64,000 bases of DNA. It comes from Turbatrix aceti. Lineage: Eukaryota > Nematoda > Chromadorea > Rhabditida > Panagrolaimidae. The position numbers and the translations under genes are program-made. The notes beneath the pieces were generated by a model. That model was not told the origin of the DNA, ran no database searches, and was given only the letters and a program-made list of their open reading frames with translations. Positions 1 to 10,619 of the stretch are shown piece by piece. Location: assembly GCA_963969345.1 (NCBI GenBank), contig OZ017770.1, forward strand, positions 7,449,246 to 7,513,245. The letters run 5' to 3'. Within the stretch, counting starts at the first letter, position 1. Each line of letters begins with the position of its first letter.

Positions 1-1399
1 GTGCGATAAACTCAGACTCGACAGGTTAGGACACCCGACATTGAGGCACTGAAGTGCCATATCCGTGATCTGATTACAGTCTTCCAAATCCATGCGCTCA
101 ATGTTGTGGCAGTTTTTAGCAAGTGCCACAAATCCGGTATCCGTAAGACTGCTGCATAAAGCAAGTTCAATGTCCCTGAAAAACAAAACAACATTAAAGA
201 AGCAAACTTGACTAATGACTTGCTTTATGTTTGGACAATTTTGAGCGATCGCAATGAGAGATCGATCAGTGATTTCTCGACAGTTTGAAAGGCAGATGTG
301 TTCTAGGTTTGGGGTATGATTGGTGACATCTTCCACAGTGTCATCCGTCAGATTCTGTAACCCGGGACTCAGTCAGCGTGCCATCATCGACGGCATCTAC
401 TTACACACGAAAGCAGGTTGAGCACACGTAATTCATTCAGATTATCGGAATTGAGTTGGGCAAAAACAGGTGGCGCAAGGCCTTCACAGCCTTTGCAGAT
501 GAGTACCCGAAGCTTTGGACAATTTTCTGCGATCATTCGAATGCCTTTATCTGTAATGTTACGACACCAGCTGATGTTGAGTTCCTCAAGATGCTTGCAG
601 CCCTGGCTGAAACCAGAAAGTCATTTATTTTTGTGATATTGACTGAGTGAGCTTTAAATTCACATGGAGTCAAATGTCGCTTCCCGGCTTGACGAAAAAT
701 ACACCACACAACGTAAAAAAACGTTGCTGCGCCCAAAAATAGAATGCACCTTTTTTTCCCAAAAAACACACACCTGATGAACTTGAGTGTTTTATCCGTA
801 ATTTGCGTGCAGTTTTCCAAATCAAGTGTGACGAGGCGATGACAGTACTGCCCGAGGTACTCTGACGTGCTGAAACAAAACTTCCGTAACGAGGCATGGA
901 CTCACGCATGTCTCAATCAATGCAGTGCATTATCTCTGACGCAAACTCACTCATCCGTGACCCGTTTGCACTTGTTTAGCCAAAGACGTTCAATATTAGG
1001 ACATTTCAGTGCAAACGAGCGAAGTGCAGAGTCCTGGACATTTTCGCATCCCCGCAGACTCAGGTTCTTCAGAAAGCCGCCGCAGCGGCGTGCCAAATTC
1101 TCGACAACAGCTGCCTTAATGTCTTTTTGGTAGCGGAAGAGATCAACATCCTGCCAGTTGCTGCCGTCCATCGCGAGCACGTTCCAGTAACGGCATACTT
1201 GGGCACAGCGACACAAGGACTTGACATCCAAGTGCGAAAAAACCCTGAAAAAAACCGGTTCAGTGTTGCAGCTGCAAGAAATCGTTATCGAAAGAAAAAC
1301 AACAAACCGTAGGACAAGCTCTTTAGGCAGAATCTGGTTAATTAAATTTTGCTCGTTCTGTGATGTCTCGTTTGGCAGAAGAGTTGTGATAAGATACAT
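1..1399 (-). CDS. FBXL20: F-box/leucine-rich-repeat protein, FBXL2/FBXL20 type (partial, 3' end off window)
   Basis: Substrate receptor of an SCF ubiquitin ligase. Exons in transcript order: 1399-1308, 1244-951, 869-774, 606-405, 354-224, 175-1, continuing beyond the left edge; phases close throughout. About 330 codons are present, and the family is usually near 430. The F-box lies at about residues 25-65 (LPKELVLR, then VFSHLDVKSLCRCAQVCRYWN) and is followed by Cys-containing LRRs (for example NLSLRGCENVQDSAL, LEELNISWCRNITDKG, IERMDLEDCNQITD), matching FBXL20 in order and spacing. The start is the ATG immediately after a CTTGCAG splice acceptor, so the 5' end is probably made by trans-splicing or an untranslated upstream exon. 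The intron at 223-176 only keeps frame with a GC donor (GCAAGT). Membership of the FBXL2/20 group is secure; which paralogue is not. Confidence 0.9.
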
Positions 1400-1401
1400 C
1401 T
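1400..1401 (-). other. 3' splice site abutting the FBXL20 start codon
   Basis: CTCGCTTGCAG ends directly at the ATG. No cis donor or 5' untranslated exon was recognised upstream, so a spliced-leader acceptor is the simplest reading. Confidence 0.55.
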
Positions 1402-2925
1402 GCAAGCGAGTTGTGCCGATTACATAAGTGACTAGAAAACAGTTGAAAAAAAGAAAGATATTGTATGCGTTCAAGGTGCTTTCATCTGTGGAACTATCTC
1501 ATCGCTGTCACATGGTTTAGTTGACTTCGCTCGCGTCAGCTGGTCAGCGCCCACGAGCTCGCAAATGGTTGCGCCAAGCCCTAGACTTTCGTGTTTCACT
1601 CTTGGCGATGCATTTCTCGACAGACAATAACCAAATGACACCGTGCAGTCGGTATTGCCTTATTTGGCTGATTTTAAAGTTTATTAAGGTAAATTGCGCG
1701 GCAACTTATCTCAGACAAAGCATTCGTTTTTCCCAAAAAAAGCCCGTGGGGTCAGGTCGTTTGACTGATGACAAGAGTCGACGAAACAAAAGAAGCCCAA
1801 AGTCAGTTGAATCGCGTCTTTTTTATCAGAGGCCAGTAAAAGCAAAGAAACGTATTTTGTTTGAAAGCGGACTGAAAAAAAATGTGCAACTTGGGAACAG
1901 ACAGGGGCAAAAATGTTCATAGAACTTCGATGCGAACGACGTAGACCTTCCGTGGCAACCAAGTCGTTTCGTCTTTGACCCTCTCATTCTTGCTTCCTGT
2001 GCTCCCATGCAGATAGCATTGAAATGCAACTAAGGTCAATTAAAATTTTTCATAAATTATAATAACATCGATAAGTTTGGTTTTTATGTGTTTTGCCCGG
2101 AACAAGGCACCACACCCAATAGTAGAAACAACGTATGCGTGCGTGACTGGCAAATGAAAAGTAGTTGTTATTTCTTGTAGCAAATACAAAAAAACAACAA
2201 CAACGCTTGATCGATGCCAAATGCATTTAAATGACCTTTGGGGGTGGTACGGGTTATTCGCGTATTTATTTGGGGAAGTCGGAAAAGAAATCAATTGTTC
2301 AGAGAAGGAAATCGTTCAAAGCGGCTGCACAGACTCGTGCAAACAGCTGATGAGACCACGAGACGTGAAAACCGAGAGTGATATTTCGGTGGTTTTTAAA
2401 ATAGTGTATAGGCTATTGACAGGACGATACATGTAATGAGTTTATTAATATTCAAAAAAAATGCATACAAAAAGCTACTAGCTGGCCATCTTCTGTCCGG
2501 GAATGCAAAGCGAAGAAAATTCCGCAGTCAGGAGCGAAAATAACATATAGAAGTGATAAGTACGTGTGTTTTTTTGCATCCTACATCTCGAAGTAAGAGG
2601 CTTCGAGAAATCAATCGCAAATGACCATGGGCGCCTGTTTTTATACAAAACAAAGTATCACACAATTGTATCATTACGCGAAGGACAACACACTATGATG
2701 GAACAAAGAGAGAGAGAGCAATCGAGGCAGATGTACTTTTTTTGAACTTGATGCCCTTTCCGCGGAGAAGGTTTAAAAAATGGACGTCTGCAGTATACAA
2801 TGCACATTTGTTATTACCGCAATTGTGCCAACGAAACAGTTGGATAAGAAGATTAAAACTAAACAATCGGATTTTTGTCTGTCTCCAAAGCAAATGACTT
2901 AAACATAAAATTCGACTGACTGAAA
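1402..2925. other. Intergenic, no gene recognised
   Basis: AT-rich sequence between the FBXL20 start and the 3' end of the next minus-strand locus. Short open frames here show no family resemblance and no consistent splice pattern. FBXL20 promoter or outron sequence is expected within it. Confidence 0.4.
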
Positions 2926-3610
2926 TTAGAAACCTAATAAAGTTTTTGTCCACACCCCCACCCCCGAGCAACTAAAACTAACACTTCGATCAAGATTTAC
3001 CAGGGAACGATTTTTTGAACCGCACCTAGTCGTCACGACCTTGTGAAAACTCACTTGGTTTTGTTTTGCCTGAATTGTGGGGTGGTGATAAGAAAGCTGA
3101 AATCCATTTGTCGAGGCTACAACGTGACGCTTACGGGACCGTATCTGATTGTGTCGTTTCTGCACAATCATTGTTTGCTAAAACACGCGTAAATTAAATA
3201 CATCCACGTAAAATCAATTAGATGCAAAAAAAAACAACCTTTTGACCCCGCAGATGTTTACCACTTTTCACCAGTAAATTTTCGCTGGTGTCGTTGTCGT
3301 CCAGTTGTTGTTCACTATCGCTTGAGCCACGTGACTTGGCGTTTTCCTCCTCCTCCTCCTCGTTTTGCAGGACAGAGTTATTGGGAAAATCAGCGGTCAC
3401 AACTGGCTCTTGTTCTAGTTGCAAACTGTTCAAATGCTCGTCTTCGTCGTATTCTTGGTGGGCGGCGTTATCAAATTGGTTTAAGGGCAATTCGTCAGCT
3501 TGAGAGTCGCTTGCAAGGTTTTCTTTGCTTGAATGTTGGGCAAAGTTATCCGCCGAAACTTCGTCACGACCACTTGAACCCAAAGTTACTCGTGAAATAA
3601 GTCGCAACAT
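2926..3610 (-). CDS. Acidic protein of unknown function (two exons, ends uncertain)
   Basis: No family is recognised. Exon 3610-3239 and exon 3177-2926 join in phase (Lys-Gln) across a 61-bp intron ending in GTGTTTTAG, giving about 207 residues. The first exon is strongly acidic and Ser/Asn/Gln-rich, with a run of six Glu; the second starts basic (KRHNQIRSRKRH). A good donor (GTGAGT) lies inside the second exon after residue Gln at about 3051, so a further exon could replace its tail. The same frame stays open upstream to an ATG at 3763, except for one TGA at 3736-3734; that upstream ATG follows a TTTTTTTACAG acceptor by 16 bases and begins with a signal-peptide-like stretch. The true start is therefore unresolved. 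Confidence 0.4.
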
Positions 3611-3763
3611 ATGCCGATCTCTGATACAATTCTGCCGTGGACAATCGGTGCAAGAAGGCTTGCTCTGATTGGGGGCAACTTTTACGTTTCTTTCTTCGGG
3701 GTAATATTTACAATAAATGTACAGGGCGCAGAATCAGTGACTCGCAGATAGCAGAAACAGCAT

Positions 3764-5100
3764 TGTGCCGTCGTGGATGCTGTAAAAAAACAAAAAAATG
3801 AATTAGTATAGTTTGAATACTAATTGTGCGCGGATAACGATGACAAGAAAGCCACATGAAAAATTATGGTTGCATGAAAGCGTGAGGCAAGTGAGATGTG
3901 CCAGTTGACTGGCTCGTATCTGCCTGTCATGCGCATGGCACAGCTATTCTGTTGAATCCAATGAAAGGAGGATTGTTTTTGTTTTGGCTTAAAAATCGGT
4001 CACAAACAAGAAGTAAGCAGCGCTATACCGGAAAGCAAAAAAATACTAAAATAACCACAAGCCGGCGGGAATGAACCGTTTTCGTACAGCTTCCGACGAT
4101 TTAGTTCCCCCTCCGGCAGGCGAACAAAATTCAACAAGAAATTGTGAGCACAAAACAGCACACGTACGAACTGACACCAAAAGGCATCAACATCCGATGC
4201 TTTGTTTTTCTCCTAAAAACAAACTTGTCCCTAGAGAACTTCGGATGTATGGAGAGTACGTAACAATTATCCCACTGCTCTAAGGCGTTCGACGGTTAGC
4301 TTGATTAAATGGAAAGAAAAAAACGTGCAGAAAACACAATGCTCTCAATCGGTTTGCAAAATACAGGACAGAATCGAAAGGATGACGCTTCCGGCAAACA
4401 ACATTGAATGTAAAATGCCGGTTGGTATTTGCCTCAAGCCTCCTCCCGTTCGTTCGTTCTACCGACTAGACTTGGGCGAAACTGACGATGGCGTAGTAGG
4501 GGTGTTTTGCCTCGCACTTGAGGACACACGGCTCGACGTCAACAAAGCGTCCCGCTCAGCTGACTGCTACTACACAGGAGAGTAAGAGAACGGGACGTTG
4601 AGCGATGAGAGCAAACGCAGGGAAGCACATCGTCGAGGAACGCGTAAAAAAAAAGCTAAAAAAGACTGCTCGTCGCGGTGGTTGTTTGTATCCTCTCGCT
4701 TCACTGCTTTTTTTCACCCTCTCGCGCTCACGCGCTACACGATTAATGGACAACGGGGGTCATCCGGGACTCTAGACTCCCCGGTGACGGAAAAGACCCC
4801 ACCTTGCAATCTCTGATACTTGGTCCATCGATGTGCGTACATGCACGTCTTCTCAGTTGCCGAATGCCATAAATAAACTAACTCTGAGGCAATCAGCTGT
4901 TTATGGCGGGTGGCACGAGGGATAAAAAAGGGAATCGGCTCTAAAATAAGAGTGCAGCTCTAAAAATCCTAAAAATTCTTGGAATATCACGAGACCCCCA
5001 CATGCGCTGGCTTTCTTAATTGTTACCATTCAGACGAACCGCGTGACAATGCTGAGTCGGATTCAATCGGGTTATTAGAATATTTATTTATTTCTAACAC
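3764..5100. other. Intergenic, no gene recognised
   Basis: Upstream flank of the acidic unknown and downstream flank of the CPG4-like gene. The short plus-strand frames near 4071-4585 are Lys/Arg-rich and lack splice context or any family signature, so they are not called. Confidence 0.35.
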
Positions 5101-6243
5101 TCAGTACAAAAAATAGGCAAGTGTGACATAGAATACAAGGGCTACACTTAAAGGCTTGGCGTCGTTGAGACTGGCGTGCTCGGATTCGAACGGCGAATAC
5201 TTTTCGTTTTGGAGAGAATGTGCTCTTCGATCCCCTACGTCCTGGCTGTCCAGACCGCTCCTAGAGCTTGTTCTTCGGTCCTGCTCTCCCCTGGAAGAGA
5301 CTTCTCGGTTGTAGAAGCCCTTGTCTTCGATGGCGGACAGAACAACAGGTCCTAGTGACTTCGGAGTCGCAGTAGTAGTGGTAGTCGTCGTCGTTGTCGT
5401 TGTTAGTCGACTCCTGTGAGGAATCTTCGGCGACGTACCCGTAAACTCGCAGGCCGGCATCAGTGTCTTGGTTGTGTCTTTGAGCACGCGAAAGATCACC
5501 TGCCAAGCCTGATTACCACAGTTGTGTCGAATAGGATGTCGCACGCAACCAGAAAAAAAGTTCAGAGCTCTGTAAAAAAAACAATGAAACAAGCTATGAA
5601 AATTTTAGGTTATACGTACTCGCACATGCGATTCAATTTTGCTGGCATGGCAATGGCAATTTCGCTATTGGCTTTTTCGATGTCCCGGAGCGTTTCGTCG
5701 TGGCATTGCTTGACGGCAGGTTTTCGGTCTAATTCCATAAGGCACTCGGCACTGTTCATGAACGCTGCAACGAAGGGTGCTAAAAAGGGTCCAGGAAAGC
5801 GACAAGCAACAACTTACTGCTATAACCAGCATTACAAAGATAGCCGTAAGAAGCCTCGATTAGGTTGATTGTTATGTGCTTGGGACAGACTGCTCGAAAG
5901 CCTTCAACGCATGTTTCAAAGTCTCGAATTAACCTGCACAACTCTGTGAAAACCTGACCGCCAAGCTTGGGCAGTTGCAGAGCTTGGCCGAATTCATTCT
6001 GAGAAGACTGCTCGGAGTTGTTTGACTGGTGCTAAAACGATAATGGGTGGTTTAAAATTTGCACATTGGTTAACACACTCTTTGGTTCAGCACCTTGGCA
6101 TATTGTGCTACGGGGTTAACGCATTCCTGTATCTTGTCGGCGATGTGCGAAGGACACTGGGAAGACTTTGACGCGGCCGCGGCGTTTGTAAGAATGACAA
6201 AAAGGGCTAAAAAAAATAATCCGTCAATTGAATGGCGCAACAT
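5101..6243 (-). CDS. Secreted, probably GPI-anchored cysteine-rich protein, CPG4-domain-like
   Basis: Exons 6243-6079, 6031-5818, 5779-5620 and 5569-5101 give 335 residues with all phases closing. Residues 1-27 form a signal peptide (FFLALFVILTNAAAA). A domain of about 190 residues follows with regularly spaced cysteines: C-x11-C, then LCRLIRDFETC, FRAVC, YGYLC, AECL, QCHD, RMC, FSGC, HNCG and PAC. This resembles the nematode chondroitin-proteoglycan-4 domain (recalled pattern, not searched). After the domain come eleven consecutive Thr, a Ser/Arg/Asp-rich charged region, and a hydrophobic C-terminus (PLSVALVFYVTLAYFLY) typical of a GPI-attachment signal. It is likely a surface or extracellular protein; the Thr tract is a plausible O-glycosylation site. 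Function is not known. Confidence 0.75.
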
Positions 6244-6535
6244 GGGTAAAAACAAAAAAACTGACAAATTGTCGGAAAAAAGAGGATACAGTTTCTTGAG
6301 ATTGACGTAACCTGCATCGTCGTCGATTGTTAGATAAGGCCACCAAAAAGTAGTACTATTTATTTGGTTGCCGTCAACAAGTTAGATCAGGAACAACGAC
6401 GATATCCAACTGTCCGGATTCAATTGTTAGAGCGCAATAAAGATGACGATGACGACGATTTCGCGCCTCGAAGAGGCATTGGCTGACAATGAAGGTTTTT
6501 TTCTTGAACAAAGTCAAAACGCGCAAATACTCTAG

Positions 6536-6716
6536 TTAGTCCTGCAATTCAGTCATATTTAGGTTGAACGTCTGCGGTAAGCACCCGTACACAAAAGGCA
6601 CTTGATCGCGCGATTTCTCACGGTCGGCAGAAAGGAAGGTGATTTCGATGCTCTCAGGTCCAGCCAGTATCGCTAAGGTCCCGGCTAGCACAGGCACGCT
6701 CAAGAACAAACTCAGC
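6536..6716 (-). CDS. Terminal exon of a small unknown protein
   Basis: A TTTTTGCTTAG acceptor (6718-6717) opens a 60-codon exon ending in TAA. It starts with a hydrophobic stretch (LSLFLSVPVLAGTLAILAG) and then a polar tail with a single cysteine. No in-frame ATG exists in the exon, so the initiating exon must lie upstream and was not found. It could be a signal-anchored or secreted small protein. It is called only because the acceptor, open frame and hydrophobic segment coincide. Confidence 0.3.
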
Positions 6717-6724
6717 CTAAGCAA

Positions 6725-9700
6725 AAAGTCATTATAAGAACAACAAGTTGCATTGACGACTAAATAGGGGTAGTGGTGTTATTGGTCAAAATAAATTGGA
6801 ATAGAGAAGAGGGCCATCAATGCCACCCCTTAAGCTAAAGGGTAAACGGCCCATGTGCAAGTTCATGTATGTGATTGGGGTAATATACTTAACAAAGAAT
6901 GTAAAGCGTTTAATTGAAATTTGTCCCAAAAATAATTGAGCGTTATAGGGTGCTTATTGAATTAACACTACAAATCTAACAAGAGACCTCACACTTTTTA
7001 CATGTTGCAGTTTGAGTTCGTTCTCAAAACAAGGGGACCGGCGAGACCGGAAGAATAAAATAAGAAAAAAACCGTCCAGACCCTCTTAGCAACGCTGCAA
7101 AAACTGTGAACGGGAACAGTTAATTACAGGCTTTAGGAGTATGAAGGTGACATCTGACAACAAGCGCGATGTGTTGAAGCTCATGTTGGACACAAAAGGC
7201 GAGCTTATCCTTACCAATGAGAAAGCGCTTCACAATGGGCACTCAAAAATTTGAGGTGTTTTGCCGTGCATTTTTCACACTTTAGCCCCGCTTTAGCCGC
7301 CTTCGTAAACACTAAAGAGAAATTTTCAAATTCTTTTTTTTTTCAAAAATTGATTCTTTGAGAAACGAGACTTTTTCAGTATGATTAGTTTTTTGGTTTG
7401 GTTCAAAAAATATTATATACCGATGTGAGAAATAAAGCAAATACACATCAATCAAAGAGTGCAAAGTAGAAGATTAACATTATGTAAGAGTCCCGCGATA
7501 GTAGCCATCAGCAGCGACAGGTAGCGACTACGGAAACTTGTATTTCATGATTTGTTTAATAAAAGCAGATGACAAAAAAAGTGACCGACTGAAACCGGCC
7601 AGCCAGTCAGCTGTTTATTTGTAAAGATAAATTAATACCCGAGAAAACAACATTGGTGGTCTTTTTTAGGTAACGGGAGGCAAGCTGAATAAACATCAGG
7701 ATCTGTCAGGTGAGTGACCACGTAGGTGCAGGTGACGGTTAGGAGCAGCTATCCCGTGAAAGTCTATCTTTTGGTACAGTGAAATTTGAACACGAAACCG
7801 ATCAGCGCGGATGACTGACTGGCAGTGCCAACAAAGTACAATTGAATATTTGTGAACTGCGGACTCAGGAACGGATATGACAAGGCAAGAAAAAAAGAAA
7901 AAAAAACAAGAGACTTGTTGGTGCCGCTTGGGCCATAACAAGCGCCGAAAAGTTAACTGCGACAAGCAGTGCATGTCGTTTATCTGTCCTCCAAGTCAAC
8001 CAGAAACGAGCTGCCCTATTTGGAATTTAGCTGTTGAGCTTATGATATCTAGAGGACATTATGTGGGGTGACAACCATCCGTGTTTATGCACGAGAAAGT
8101 TTGAGCTTTGCGAGGAGGAAAAAAAGTGGGACGTTAATACTTTTCGGCAAGTATTTAACGCAGAGCTAAGCGCTCCAACCACTTTGGCCAACGAGTACGC
8201 CATCATTGACCCTCTGGGAATGAATCTCCCTATCCGACGTAACAACATTCTAAAATCGACGCCATAAAGCAAAACAAAAGCAAGTACGTCGTGTCCGGCG
8301 ACTGCTCCGCAGAATAACAGTCGCAATCAGATTTTGTCATGGATTGAAATCGACCTCTAACGCGCAATTACGGATAGAATGTTGCCGTTGACATTGCCGG
8401 ATTAAGAAGCTAATTTAAACCGACAGATTGCAAAACTGCGTCTCACATAGACCCGTGGCTAATCGTTTAACCGGTCAGCTCTGTTTCTATGACCCTGGGC
8501 TGCATCCGACATGCCTATAAGTGTAGGCCGAATACCCCGTCGAACAAGGACGCCCCCCGCCCCCGCCACTGCCGCCAAACTTACTTACTCATTTAACCGC
8601 AACCCGACACCATTCAAAGTTCAATTTAATTAACGACTAGGATCAACAGTGCGCGGCTCCTGCGAAGCCATCCAAAAGTTGAAACTGCAACTCACTCATG
8701 GTCACTCACCGCAAGGTGGTTGTTATGGCACAGGACTGCAAGCAAAGCCCAAATATTTGCCAGGATTGTGTCTCGAAAAAGCCATTCCTATGCAAACTCA
8801 ACAAAAAATGTTGTCACAAAAGGTTGTGAGTCTAATTGTGCGTGCATAAATGCTTCCGATAAGAAGAAACACGATTCACAACCACCGTAACAATGAGATA
8901 ATATTCAAATCGAGAAGAATAAAACCTACAGGAAAAGGTGTAGCAACCAACATAAAAGCGAAAAACTGACAACAACGGCAGGCTCGCTTCGACCGAACAA
9001 ACGGCGTTATGATACTTTCAAATTCAAAAAATAAGAATAAAAGACCCCGCGCAGAAATACATAGGTGGTCATGCGCAACGGTGGAGCCCAAAAGAGGACC
9101 CTTCACACTTTGTATAATTTAAAAGGATCATACAACATGAAAGGCATGAAAGGGTTCCGGTCAGTTAAAATAAATTTTACGACAAAAAACGTGTGAGCAC
9201 GTGTTGTGTGGCCGTGTGATACACGGGTAATCATCATATTGCAGCAACAAGAGCAAATGTGTCTCGGATATATTGCAAAAAGGTTGACACAACTTGGGTG
9301 ACAGCATTTGTGCCGCAAGACTGAAAAAAGCTGACCGTTTGATGGACAATTTGACAGGGATGTATTGACTCAAAAAGCGCGTTAAATTCGTTCACATTTC
9401 GACGTTTAATTTTCAAACAAACTACACTAGGGCCCCATTGGCTAGGCCTAGGTGGCCCTCCCAGTTATTTCAAAAAACGCAAAATAAATGATTGGACGCA
9501 GAAGAGAGCGACAATGTGTTTACCTCAGACACCAACCTTCCAAGAAAGAACATCATGCAACGGGGAGTGGGAGTGAGTGATGGCGAGCAATGAGGGTCAA
9601 AGAGATTTCTTGATGGGTTACAGAAAAAACCGCAACGGTAAAGAAGACAGCGAAATCGATACAATGACCCAAAAACACCCTCACTAACAGCATTTGCTCC

Positions 9701-10619
9701 GACATTCAACGTTGATCGTACTTAAGTGGAGCTGAGAAAACGTTCTCAAGAGGCAAAGGCACCTGGCGTCAACGCGGTGTCGGCACTCATCAATAGCGCC
9801 CTACCGGGAGCCGGCAGTGTAACGAAAAAATCTGTTGTTATCCGCTACCAATTACGGGTGTAAAGGTCGACACGAGTCACGGATTCATCCGCGGATGACG
9901 ACCTGAGTAAGACAATGCTAATAGGCGCAAAATTGTACCACCGCGGAGTTTACAACAATGACAGGAAGCCAGAAATAAAGGTCACTGAAGGGGAAGAGTA
10001 TGGTATCTTTATACGATTCAACAGCCTCAATCCGATTAAGTAAGTGTAAGTCAAAAATACTTTTACCTAGTTTCTTTGTGTGAAATGTCGAAAAACTTGA
10101 CCAGCAGGGTTTGGATGACAATACAACTTGCGATCACACATTTCAACAGCAAAAATGTGTCATGCTGGGATTATATACATTTGTCATAAATCACACATAA
10201 TCATGATAACTAGATTTTTGTCGTACAAAACACGCCAAAAACGGCAACGCGTAACCTTCCACGACACATCCCGATCTAATTTGTTCCACAGCGGGAATCC
10301 GGCATTGAAGGACGAATGCTGACTTGACTCGAGCACAATCCAAACTGCTTTACACCTTTTAAAGACGCTCCCAAGTCCAATTTTAGTCCTAGTAGGTGCC
10401 AAACGTAGCTAATTACAGGACGCTCGCAAGATGGCATATGTTGATTCAGATCTGCTGGAAAATCCGAGCACTGAGTGAGCAAATTATTTATGAACAACAA
10501 AAATTAAGGCGTCTTGGAAATTACAAATCTAACAACAATATTATTAAGGGCACTGGAAAAAAGAAAGATATTTTGTTCATTTTTGTTTTGGAACGAGAAT
10601 CATGATAAGCACCGGTGAG
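6725..10619. other. 3.9-kb intergenic region, no gene recognised
   Basis: AT-rich with scattered homopolymers. A 37-codon plus-strand frame at 7141-7254 follows an AATTACAG acceptor-like site by 11 bases, and another frame at 8061-8267 is compositionally plausible. Neither resembles a known family nor has a partner exon, so both are left uncalled. Regulatory sequence for flanking minus-strand genes is expected here. Confidence 0.35.

Noticed and set aside
5180..5200. TTCGAATCC-like sequence on the minus strand resembling a tRNA T-loop/B box
   Set aside because: No pairing T stem, acceptor stem or A box around it; it lies inside the coding sequence of the CPG4-like gene.
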